From NCBI RefSeq assembly GCF_003751225.1, contig NZ_RJKE01000001.1, forward strand, positions 2,542,001 to 2,606,000: a stretch of 64,000 bases of DNA, given 5' to 3'. Positions 49,125 to 56,280 of this stretch are shown here, in pieces. The DNA is from Actinocorallia herbida. GTDB taxonomy: Bacteria > Actinomycetota > Actinomycetes > Streptosporangiales > Streptosporangiaceae. Each line of letters opens with the position of its first letter. The first letter of the stretch is position 1. Both the position numbers and the translations under genes were made by a program. Under the pieces are notes generated by a model. That model saw only the letters and a list, made by a program, of their open reading frames with translations. It made no database searches and was not told the origin of the DNA.

Positions 49125-49874
49125 ATGCGCTTTGCAGACAAGGTCGCGATCGTGACCGGCGCAGGACAGGGCATCGGCGAGGTCTACGCCAAGTCCCTGG
49201 CCGAGGAAGGCGCCAAGGTCGTCGTCGCCGACCTCAACGAGGAGCAGGCCCGCCGCGTCGCCAAGGAGATCGAGGCCGCGGGCGGAGCCGCCCTCGCCGT
49301 CCGCACCGACGTCTCCGACGCCGAGAGCACCGTCGCGATGGCCGCCGCCACCGAAGCGGCCTTCGGCGGGATCGACTACCTGGTGAACAACGCCGCGATC
49401 TACGGCGGCATGCAGATCGAGTCCCTGCTCAAGGTGGACTTCGGCTACTACGAGAAGTTCATGGCGGTGAACATGAACGGCGCCCTGCACTGCACCCGCG
49501 CCGTCTACCGCAGCATGCGCAAACGCGGCGGCGGCGCCATCGTCAACCAGTCCTCCACCGCCGCCTGGATGGCCGGCGGCTTCTATTCCATCGCCAAGGC
49601 CGCGGTGAACAGCCTGACGGTCAACCTCGCCGCCGAGATGGGCTGGATGAACGTCCGCGTCAACGCCATCGCCCCCGGACCGACGGACACCGCCGCCACC
49701 CGCGAGGTGGTCCCCGAAGGCTTCGTCGAGCCCATGGTCCAGGGCTTGGCCATCAAGCGCCTGGGCACCCCCCAGGACCACGTGGGCGCCCTCAAGTTCC
49801 TCCTCTCCGACGAGGCCTCCTGGGTCACCGGCCAGATCTTCGCCGTCGACGGCGGCCAGATCGTCCGCATCTGA
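49125..49874 (+). CDS. Short-chain dehydrogenase/reductase
   Basis: A 249-residue classical SDR with TGAGQGIG (11-18), VVVADLNEEQ (Asp, NAD-type), DVSDAEST, VNNAAIYGG, NQSSTAAW, YSIAKAAVNSLT (Tyr-x3-Lys) and WVTGQIFAVDGG. The ATG at 49125 follows GGAGGAGGG. It is divergent from the ALDH-P450 operon and probably part of the same pathway. A terminator hairpin follows the stop. Confidence 0.93.
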   Translation: MRFADKVAIVTGAGQGIGEVYAKSLAEEGAKVVVADLNEEQARRVAKEIEAAGGAALAVRTDVSDAESTVAMAAATEAAFGGIDYLVNNAAIYGGMQIESLLKVDFGYYEKFMAVNMNGALHCTRAVYRSMRKRGGGAIVNQSSTAAWMAGGFYSIAKAAVNSLTVNLAAEMGWMNVRVNAIAPGPTDTAATREVVPEGFVEPMVQGLAIKRLGTPQDHVGALKFLLSDEASWVTGQIFAVDGGQIVRI

Positions 49875-49885
49875 CCCCGGCTCAC

Positions 49886-49917
49886 AGAAGGCCCGCCCCC
49901 TCGGGAGCGGGCCTTCT
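49886..49917. terminator. Bidirectional terminator between SDR and TetR genes
   Basis: AGAAGGCCCGC (49886-49896), 10-nt loop, GCGGGCCTTCT (49907-49917): a perfect 11-bp stem between the convergent stops at 49874 and 49938. Confidence 0.8.
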
Positions 49918-49937
49918 TCATGCCGCCGGGCGGCCCG

Positions 49938-50570
49938 CTAGGGCATGGGCCCGTTCGCCGCCGACGGGCGGCGGGCGTCGAAGAGGAACCTGTCGAACCA
50001 GCGGCGCAGGTAGGCGCGGAACTCCGCGGGAGCGCGCGGCGGGTGGCCGGGGTCGATGACGAAGGACTGAAGGAGGCGGAGCATGAGTTCGACCAGCTCG
50101 TCCAGGTCGGTGTCGGTGTAGCCGCGGGCGGCCCAGTCGATGTCGAAGCGGGTGAGGATGGCGCGGCCGAACGTCATCGCGGTGGGCGAGGTGATGGCCT
50201 GGGTCAGGGTGCCGGCGTGGCCGGTGGCCAGCAGGATTCCCAGGTAGGGGTCGTGCTGCAACCGGTCGAAGGTGTAGCACATGCCTTCGGCCAGGATCTC
50301 GGCGTCCTCGCGCAGCGGGGCGACGTGGTCGGCCAGCCGGTCGAGGAAGCCGCCGACGGCGTGCTGGGCGGTGGCCACGAGGAGTTCCTCGGTGCCGGCG
50401 AAGTAGAAGTAGACCGTCTGCCGGGTGACGCCCAGCTCCTTGGCGACGTCGGCGAGCCGTGTCCTGGATCCGTACCGGTCGATGCACCGCATCGCCGCGC
50501 CGATGACCCGCTCCCTCGCCTCGGCGTCGTCACGCGGGGGATCGCCCCGCCAGCCGTGCGTTCTCACCAT
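49938..50570 (-). CDS. TetR-family regulator divergent from a Rieske oxygenase
   Basis: A 210-residue TetR protein with the HTH RERVIGAAMRCIDRYGSRTR, LADVAKELGVTRQTVYFYFA and GTEELLVATA, and a C-terminal domain with LQHDPYLGILLATGHAG, FDIDWAARGYTDTDLDELVE and LRRWFDRFLFD. A start at ATG 50570 leaves 123 bp to the Rieske start at 50694. That spacer carries a 28-bp concentric palindrome next to the Rieske gene. Ligand-released repression of the oxygenase is inferred. Confidence 0.92.
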   Translation of the reverse strand: MVRTHGWRGDPPRDDAEARERVIGAAMRCIDRYGSRTRLADVAKELGVTRQTVYFYFAGTEELLVATAQHAVGGFLDRLADHVAPLREDAEILAEGMCYTFDRLQHDPYLGILLATGHAGTLTQAITSPTAMTFGRAILTRFDIDWAARGYTDTDLDELVELMLRLLQSFVIDPGHPPRAPAEFRAYLRRWFDRFLFDARRPSAANGPMP

Positions 50571-50663
50571 CCCGCCGCGTCCGTCCGCGGCGCAACCGTT
50601 TCCATGCCGACCAGGGTGGCACGGTGCCGGTCGCTCCGCGATCTCGGCCGGGGCCCTTGACTA

Positions 50664-50691
50664 GACGACTTCACATCTATGTATGGTCGTC
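50664..50691. promoter_or_regulatory. Concentric palindromic TetR operator at the Rieske promoter
   Basis: GACGAC-TTC-ACAT-CT-ATGT-ATG-GTCGTC: outer 6-bp and inner 4-bp arms share one centre at 50677-50678. A TTGACT -35-like hexamer (50657-50662) and TATGTA (50678-50683) overlap it. It ends 2 bp before the ATG at 50694. Confidence 0.8.
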
Positions 50692-50693
50692 CC

Positions 50694-51899
50694 ATGACCG
50701 TGATCGCCTCACCCCCCGGGCGCACCCCCGCCCCCCTGGACGCGTCACTGACCGAGCGCGCGCTGGACCTCGCCGTCCGCAAGACGACGGAGATGGCGGC
50801 CGGCACCCTGGCGGTACCGCTGTCGTACTACCGGGACCCCGCCCTGTACGAGCGCGAGCGCGCGCTGCTCAAGCGCACCCCGCTCGCCATCGGGCAGAGC
50901 GCCCGGCTCGCCGAGCCGCACGCGTACTTCGTCCGCACCGTCCTGGGCAGCTCCCTGCTCGTCACCCGGGACGCCGACGGCCGGGCCCACGTCTTCCTCA
51001 ACTACTGCCGCCACCGCGGCGCCCGGCCCGCGGAAGGCGAGGGCGTGTCCCGCCGGTTCACCTGCCCCTACCACGCCTGGTCGTACGACACACAGGGCTG
51101 CCTGGCCTCCCTGCCCGGCCGCGAAGGGTTCCCCGACCTCGACAAGAGCCGCTACGGTCTCGTCGAACTGCCTTCCGAGGAGCGCCACGGATTCGTCTGG
51201 GCGGTGCTGACCGCGGACGCGCCCCTGGACCTCGACGCGCACCTCGGCCCCCTGGACGCCGAACTCGCCCAGTGGGGTTACGAGGACTACGGCTATCTGA
51301 CGGCCCGGGAGTTCACCTCGGGCGTCAGCTGGAAGGGCGCGCTGGAGGCGTTCGCCGAGGGCTACCACTTCCCCTTCGTGCACGGCAAAAGCGTCATCGG
51401 CCAGAACACCCTGCCGAACACCTCGGTCCACGACGTGTTCGGCCGCCACCACCGGATGGGCTTCCCCTTCACGTGGATCACCGCCCTCACCGACGACCCG
51501 GACGCGGACCGGGGCCCCAGCGCCAACATGGGCGTCATCTACTGGGTTTATCCGAACCTCATCCTCGCCAACAGCATGATCGGTGTGGAGATCATCGACC
51601 TGCTGCCGCACGACGGCCCGACGACCTGCACGGTGCGGCACGGCTGGATGGGCGTGACCCCCGCCCGGGACGACGCGACCTCCGCCCTGTACCGGGACGT
51701 GTACGAACAGGTTCACGCCGCCGTCCGCGACGAGGACTTCCTGATGCTCCCCAGCTGCGGCGACGGCGTCCGCAACGGACAGCACCACCACATGCTCATC
51801 GGCCGCAACGAGATCGGCGTCCAGCACATGATCCGCACCATGGCCGCCGCCCTCGACGTCGACCTCGACGCCGAGGCGGCTACATCGGGGTGGGATTGA
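50694..51899 (+). CDS. Rieske non-heme iron oxygenase, large subunit
   Basis: A 401-residue alpha subunit. The [2Fe-2S] ligands are Cys105-x-His107 (YCRHRG) and Cys124-x2-His127 (CPYHAW); the mononuclear iron histidines are His225 and His230 in EGYHFPFVH. An RTVLGSSLLVTRDADG segment precedes the cluster. It belongs to a different branch from the protein at 9136-10407. The transcript is probably very short-leadered because the operator/promoter ends at the start codon. It is monocistronic: the next gene is convergent and overlaps by 20 bp. A hydroxylase or O-demethylase role is possible. Confidence 0.95.
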   Translation: MTVIASPPGRTPAPLDASLTERALDLAVRKTTEMAAGTLAVPLSYYRDPALYERERALLKRTPLAIGQSARLAEPHAYFVRTVLGSSLLVTRDADGRAHVFLNYCRHRGARPAEGEGVSRRFTCPYHAWSYDTQGCLASLPGREGFPDLDKSRYGLVELPSEERHGFVWAVLTADAPLDLDAHLGPLDAELAQWGYEDYGYLTAREFTSGVSWKGALEAFAEGYHFPFVHGKSVIGQNTLPNTSVHDVFGRHHRMGFPFTWITALTDDPDADRGPSANMGVIYWVYPNLILANSMIGVEIIDLLPHDGPTTCTVRHGWMGVTPARDDATSALYRDVYEQVHAAVRDEDFLMLPSCGDGVRNGQHHHMLIGRNEIGVQHMIRTMAAALDVDLDAEAATSGWD

Positions 51900-52659
51900 T
51901 CAGGGCGAAGGGGGCGCCTTGGGGGTCGGTGACGACGGTCATGCGGCCGGCGATCATGTCGAAGGGCGGGGCCAGGACCGTGCCGCCGTGTTCGAGAAGG
52001 GTGTCGACGGAGGCGTCGACGTCGTCGACGGCGAAGTAGGTGAGCCAGTGGGAGGGGGTGCCGGGCGGGTCGGCGGCGAGGTGGGTGGCGCCGCCGACGC
52101 ACTGGTCGCCGACGCGTAGTTCGCAGTAGGGTTCGGCGCCTTCCATGGGCTTGATCCGCAGGTCGAAGGCCTCGGCGTAGAAGGCGGTGGCACCCGGGAT
52201 GTCGTCGGTGTGCAGTTCGTTCCAGACGAGGGCGCCCGCCTCGTTGACGACCTGGGCGCCGGCGAAGTCGCGGGCTTCCCAGACACCGAAGACCGCGCCC
52301 TGCGGGTCGGCGGCGACCAGCATCCGGCCGAGCGAGCCCACGTCCATCACGGGGGCGATGAGGAGGCCGCCCGCGGCGACGATCGCGTCCTGGGTGGCCT
52401 GGGCGTCGGTGCTGGAAAGGTAGTTCGTCCAGACGGTCGGCGGTTCCGACGCCCCCTCCGGGGCCATCGTCGGGGCGATGCCCGCCACCGCCCTGCCGTT
52501 CAGCTCGCAGACCGTGTACCCGCCGAACTCGGCGGGGCCGATCTCGCCCTGCCAGCCGAGCAGTTCGCGGTAGAAGTCCAGCGCGGCCTGCTGGTCCTTC
52601 GCCATCAGATCCACCCAGCACGGCGTGCCGGTCGCGTACGGCTCGGTGACTTCGGACAT
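51880..52659 (-). CDS. Tandem-VOC glyoxalase-like protein
   Basis: A 259-residue protein of two VOC modules: GTPCWVDLMAKDQQAALDFY with LLGWQGEIGPAEFGGYTVCE, and a repeat VWNELHTDDIPGATAFYAEA with LTYFAVDDVDASVDTLLEHG. Each ends in a DPQGA strand (AADPQGAVFGVWEA; VTDPQGAPFALINP). It is the CFP32/antigen-type actinobacterial glyoxalase. Its 3' end overlaps the convergent Rieske gene by 20 bp (51880-51899), so antisense transcription is likely. Confidence 0.92.
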   Translation of the reverse strand: MSEVTEPYATGTPCWVDLMAKDQQAALDFYRELLGWQGEIGPAEFGGYTVCELNGRAVAGIAPTMAPEGASEPPTVWTNYLSSTDAQATQDAIVAAGGLLIAPVMDVGSLGRMLVAADPQGAVFGVWEARDFAGAQVVNEAGALVWNELHTDDIPGATAFYAEAFDLRIKPMEGAEPYCELRVGDQCVGGATHLAADPPGTPSHWLTYFAVDDVDASVDTLLEHGGTVLAPPFDMIAGRMTVVTDPQGAPFALINPTPM

Positions 52660-52773
52660 GCGTCGCTCCCCCGGTTGACGTCTCCCTTGCCTTCACCACC
52701 CTTCCCCCGGCCGTCCGGGTCCACCATCCGACACGCCCACGGGACCCGGGCCCTTCGTGAACGCGGCGCGGGC

Positions 52774-53376
52774 TCACACGGAGGACGGGTCCGGGGCGGC
52801 GTTGGCGAGGACCCCGGCCGTGACCCGCTGGAGAACGGCGGGCTCGGGCGGGGCGGCCTGGCGGTCGGCGAACAGGAGGTGGGCGGCGCCCAGCAGGGTG
52901 GGGGCGAGGACTTCGAGGTCGGCGTCGGGGGTGAGGCGGCCCAGGTCGCGTTCGGCGGCGAGGTAGGCGGTGAGGGCCACCGCGATCTCGGCGAGGAGGG
53001 GGACGCCGGTCGGCCATCGCCGGCGCAGGCGGGCGCGCAGCGCGTCCCGGGAGGTGATGAGCGCGACGATGGCCACGGCCACCGGGCTCAGGAGGTCGGG
53101 GAGCGCCCGGGTGAGGTTGCCGGTGAGGGTGCCCGTCCCGGCGGCATCGCGCAGCGCGTCGCCGCGGGCCCGGGCGCGGGCGGCCCGGTCCAGGACGAGG
53201 TCGGCGAGGAAGGCGTCGAAGTCGGTGAAGTGCCGGTGCAGGACGCCCTTGGCGCAGTCGGCCTCCGTGGTGACGGCACGGCTGGTCAGCGCGCTGGGCC
53301 CGTCCCGGAGCAGGACGCGCTCCGCGGCGTCGAACAGCTGCTCCCGCACGTCCCGGATGGCCACGCCTGTCGGCAC
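52774..53376 (-). CDS. TetR-family regulator divergent from a methyltransferase
   Basis: A protein of 200 residues from a GTG at 53376. The HTH reads REQLFDAAERVLLRDGPSAL, TSRAVTTEADCAKGVLHRHF and TDFDAFLADLVLDRA (Cys in the recognition region). The C-terminal part is Ala/Leu-rich (SPVAVAIVALITSRDAL, LAPTLLGAAHLLFADRQAAP). Twin operators lie 47-84 bp upstream, the second covering the start codon of the divergent methyltransferase. Mutual control is inferred. Confidence 0.9.
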   Translation of the reverse strand: MPTGVAIRDVREQLFDAAERVLLRDGPSALTSRAVTTEADCAKGVLHRHFTDFDAFLADLVLDRAARARARGDALRDAAGTGTLTGNLTRALPDLLSPVAVAIVALITSRDALRARLRRRWPTGVPLLAEIAVALTAYLAAERDLGRLTPDADLEVLAPTLLGAAHLLFADRQAAPPEPAVLQRVTAGVLANAAPDPSSV

Positions 53377-53422
53377 AGTCCGTCACTCCCTCACTCGTCC
53401 GGCTAACCCCGGACAGTGTATG

Positions 53423-53460
53423 AGTGGGCATCTGCCCATTAGAGTGGGCGCATGCCCACT
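53423..53460. promoter_or_regulatory. Twin TetR operators, one overlapping the methyltransferase start codon
   Basis: AGTGGGC-ATCT-GCCCATT (53423-53440, one mismatch) and AGTGGGC-GCAT-GCCCACT (53443-53460, perfect 7-4-7), spaced 20 bp. The ATG of the methyltransferase (53452-53454) is inside the second palindrome. Confidence 0.8.
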
Positions 53461-54267
53461 TCTTCCTCGGAACGCCCTTCCACCGCGCCCCACGAGGCCC
53501 GTCGGATCGCCGAGTCGTTCGGCTCGGACGCCGCGCGCTACGACCGGGCCCGGCCCCCCTACCCCGAAGCCCTGATGCGGCGGATCGCCGAGACCGCCCC
53601 CGGACCCGACGTCCTCGACGTCGGCTGCGGCACCGGCATCGCGGCCCGGCAGCTCCAGGTGGCCGGCTGCCGGGTCCTGGGCGTCGAGCCCGACGCGCGG
53701 ATGGCCGACTTCGCCCGGGACCGCGGGACGGCGGTCGAGGCCGCGACGTTCGAGGACTGGGCGCCCGCCGGGCGCACCTTCGACGCCGTCGTCGCCGCGA
53801 CCGCCTGGCACTGGGTGGACCCGGTCGCGGGCTCGGCCAAAGCGGCCCGGATCCTCCGTCCCGGGGGCCTGTTCGCGGCGTTCTGGCACGTCTTCCGGCT
53901 CCCGCCCGACCTCGCGGACTCCTTCGTCGGGGCCTACCGGCGCGCCGTCCCCGACTCGCCCATCGACCCCAGGGCCGCGACGTCCACCGCCGACGCCTAC
54001 GAGACGATCTTCGCCAAGGTCGCCGACGGACTCGGCACGGCCGGCGGATTCGGCGCCCCGCAGAAGTGGCCCTTCGCCTGGGAGCGCGCCTACACCCGTG
54101 CCGAGTGGCTCGACCAGCTGTCCACCACGGGGGCCCTCACCGCCCTGCGCCCGGACCAGCGGGCCGAGGTGCTGCGCGCCGTCGGCGCGGCGATCGACGC
54201 GGACGGCGGCTCCTTCGTCATGCCCTACACCACGGTCGCCGTCACCGCGATCCGCACCGCCTCCTGA
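53452..54267 (+). CDS. SAM-dependent class I methyltransferase
   Basis: A 271-residue methyltransferase: ESFGSDAARYDRARPPYPEA (family N-terminus), motif I VLDVGCGTGIAARQLQ, VLGVEPDARMADFARDRG, ATFEDWAPAGRTFDAVVAA, TAWHWVDPVAGSAKAARIL and RPGGLFAAFWHV. FDAVVAATAWHWVDP is typical of trans-aconitate/phosphonate-like type-11 methyltransferases. No ribosome site precedes the ATG, which lies inside an operator, so a leaderless transcript is plausible. The substrate is unknown. Confidence 0.92.
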   Translation: MPTSSSERPSTAPHEARRIAESFGSDAARYDRARPPYPEALMRRIAETAPGPDVLDVGCGTGIAARQLQVAGCRVLGVEPDARMADFARDRGTAVEAATFEDWAPAGRTFDAVVAATAWHWVDPVAGSAKAARILRPGGLFAAFWHVFRLPPDLADSFVGAYRRAVPDSPIDPRAATSTADAYETIFAKVADGLGTAGGFGAPQKWPFAWERAYTRAEWLDQLSTTGALTALRPDQRAEVLRAVGAAIDADGGSFVMPYTTVAVTAIRTAS

Positions 54268-54279
54268 TCCGGCCGGGGG

Positions 54280-54918
54280 TCAGTCCTTCCGGCCGGTGGC
54301 GGCGATGGTGAGGCCCAGGCCGATCATCGTGGCGCCGCCGATGCCGCCGACGAGGGACAGACGCTCCGGGGAGCGGGTGAACCAGGTGCGGGCGGTGGAG
54401 GCGGCGAGGCCCCAGACGCCGTCCGAGGCGACCGCGATGAGGTTGAAGACCAGGCCGAGGACGAGGATCTGCACGGGCACTCCGCCGCGGGCCGGGTCGA
54501 CGAACTGGGGGAGGACCGCGGCGAAGAACACGATGGTCTTCGGGTTCGAGACACCGACGGTGAAGCCCTCCCAGAACGTCCTGAGGGTGCCCCGGGCCGC
54601 GCCGCCGTCGGCGACCAGCGTGTGCAGCGCCCGGCGCTCCCGCCAGGCCCGGACGCCGAGGTACACCAGGTACGCGGCGCCCGCCAGCTTGAGCGTCGTG
54701 AAGACGACCACGGAGCGTTCCACGATGGACCCGACGCCGAAGGCCACCGCCACGACCAGCACGTAGGCCCCGAGCGTGTTCCCCAGCACCGTGGTCAGCG
54801 CGGCCCGCCGCCCGTGCGCCAGCGCCCGCCCGATCACGAACAGCACGCTCGGCCCCGGGACGACGATCAGCAGGAACGACATGACGGCGAAGGCGAGAAG
54901 CCGGTCGGGAGGCACCAT
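54280..54918 (-). CDS. LysE/RhtB-family exporter
   Basis: A 212-residue membrane protein with about six helices. The family signature is in the first helix, FLLIVVPGPSVLFVIGRALA, followed by GRRAALTTVLGNTLGAYVLV, LKLAGAAYLVYLGVRAWRER, FWEGFTVGVSNPKTIVFFAA (the NPK motif) and VLPQFVDP. LysE/RhtB proteins export amino acids and related small molecules. The ATG at 54918 is preferred. It converges on the methyltransferase gene with 12 bp between the stops. Confidence 0.92.
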   Translation of the reverse strand: MVPPDRLLAFAVMSFLLIVVPGPSVLFVIGRALAHGRRAALTTVLGNTLGAYVLVVAVAFGVGSIVERSVVVFTTLKLAGAAYLVYLGVRAWRERRALHTLVADGGAARGTLRTFWEGFTVGVSNPKTIVFFAAVLPQFVDPARGGVPVQILVLGLVFNLIAVASDGVWGLAASTARTWFTRSPERLSLVGGIGGATMIGLGLTIAATGRKD

Positions 54919-55052
54919 GCGCCCATGCAACCACGCGCGCCCCCGAAGGCGACAGCGGTTATTTCCAGGCCGGGACCCGCCCCGCCGGCCCTCGGTCCCG
55001 TCCACCGCCGCGTCTGGCGGGCGCCGGGCGTGCTGGACGAGCGGGCCTGACC

Positions 55053-55087
55053 GTGCGCCCCGGGGGAGGGACGTCCCCGGGGCGCAC
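55053..55087 (-). terminator. Terminator hairpin of the ECH-ACAD operon
   Basis: GTGCGCCCCGGGG (55053-55065), loop GAGGGACGT, CCCCGGGGCGCAC (55075-55087): a 13-bp perfect stem 3 bp beyond the stop of the dehydrogenase gene. The loop is the same nine bases found at 27894-27904. Confidence 0.85.
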
Positions 55088-55090
55088 CGT

Positions 55091-56245
55091 TCAGCGCGCC
55101 GCGGTGAGGGCCTGCTTGGCGATGACGACCTGCTGGACCTGGCTGGTGCCCTCGTAGATGCGGAAGAGCCGGGCGTCCCGGTAGAAGCGCTCGACGGGGA
55201 CGCCGCGCATGTACCCCGCGCCGCCGTGGACCTGGACGGCCCGGTCGGCGACGCGGCCCACCGCCTCGCTGGCGAAGTACTTCGCGCAGGAAGGGCCCAT
55301 GCGGGTGTCGGTGCCGGCGTCGAAGGCGCGGGACGCCTCCAGCAGCAGGGAGCGGGAGGCGTAGACGTCGGTCTGGGAGTCGGCGATGAGGCCCTGGATG
55401 AGCTGGAACCCGGCGATGGGCTTGCCGGACTGCTTCCTGGACAGGGCGTACGTGACGGTCTCGTCCAGGAGGCGCTGGGCCATGCCGGTGCAGAGGGCGG
55501 CGATGTGCAGGCGGCCGTGGGCCAGGCAGCGCATGGCCGTGAGGTAACCCTGGCCCTTGCCCGAGGGGCCGCCGATGAGGGCTTCGGCGGGGACGGGCAC
55601 GTCGTCCAGGAAGACCTCGGCGGTCCAGGCGCCGTGCTGGCCCATCTTCTTGTCGCGCGGCCCGACGGTCAGGCCGGGGGCGTCGCGCGGGACGAGGAAG
55701 ACCGAGATGTCCCGGGACGCCTTCTCCTGCTCGCCGTGCCGGGCGAAGACCATGAAGACGTCCGCGACGGGCGCGTTGGTGATGTAGCGCTTCGCGCCGT
55801 TCAGGATCCAGCCGCCGTTCCCGTCGGGCCGGGCCGCGGTCTTCAGGCCCGACGGGTCGGAGCCCGCGTCGTCCTCGGTGAGGGCGAACGAGGCGGTCCA
55901 CTCGCCCGAGGCGAGCTTCGGAAGGTGGGCCTTCTTCTGCGCGTCGGTGCCGCCCTCCATGAGGACGTGCCCGGCGATCCCGTTGTTCGTTCCGAACAGC
56001 GAGCGGAAGGCGGGCGTCGTATAGCCCAGCTCCATGACGAGCAGGGCCTCCTGCGCCATGGTCAGGCCCAGGCCGCCGTGCTCCTCGGGCAGGGCGAACC
56101 CGTACAGGCCCATCTCGGCCGCCGCCGCGCGCAGTTCCGGCGGCATCTCGTCGGTCTCGTCGATCTCGGTCTCGCGCGGCACGACCCGCTCGCGCACGAG
56201 CGCCCGTACCGCCGCCACGATCTCCGCGACGTCCGCGTCCTGCAT
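55091..56245 (-). CDS. Acyl-CoA dehydrogenase (canonical)
   Basis: A 384-residue homotetramer-type enzyme: YGFALPEEHGGLGLTMAQEA, FALTEDDAGSDPSGLKTAAR, GAKRYITNAPVADVFMVFA, RKQSGKPIAGFQLIQGLIAD, HGGAGYMRGVPVERFYRDAR and IYEGTSQVQQVVIAKQAL with the catalytic Glu. It is the third gene of the operon ECH (58292), ACAD (57549) and this gene, 35 bp behind its neighbour, and is followed by a terminator. It would feed an enoyl-CoA to the module. Confidence 0.94.
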   Translation of the reverse strand: MQDADVAEIVAAVRALVRERVVPRETEIDETDEMPPELRAAAAEMGLYGFALPEEHGGLGLTMAQEALLVMELGYTTPAFRSLFGTNNGIAGHVLMEGGTDAQKKAHLPKLASGEWTASFALTEDDAGSDPSGLKTAARPDGNGGWILNGAKRYITNAPVADVFMVFARHGEQEKASRDISVFLVPRDAPGLTVGPRDKKMGQHGAWTAEVFLDDVPVPAEALIGGPSGKGQGYLTAMRCLAHGRLHIAALCTGMAQRLLDETVTYALSRKQSGKPIAGFQLIQGLIADSQTDVYASRSLLLEASRAFDAGTDTRMGPSCAKYFASEAVGRVADRAVQVHGGAGYMRGVPVERFYRDARLFRIYEGTSQVQQVVIAKQALTAAR

Positions 56246-56280
56246 GGTCTCCTCCGGGAAGGTAGTGGGTGGGGGCGGCG

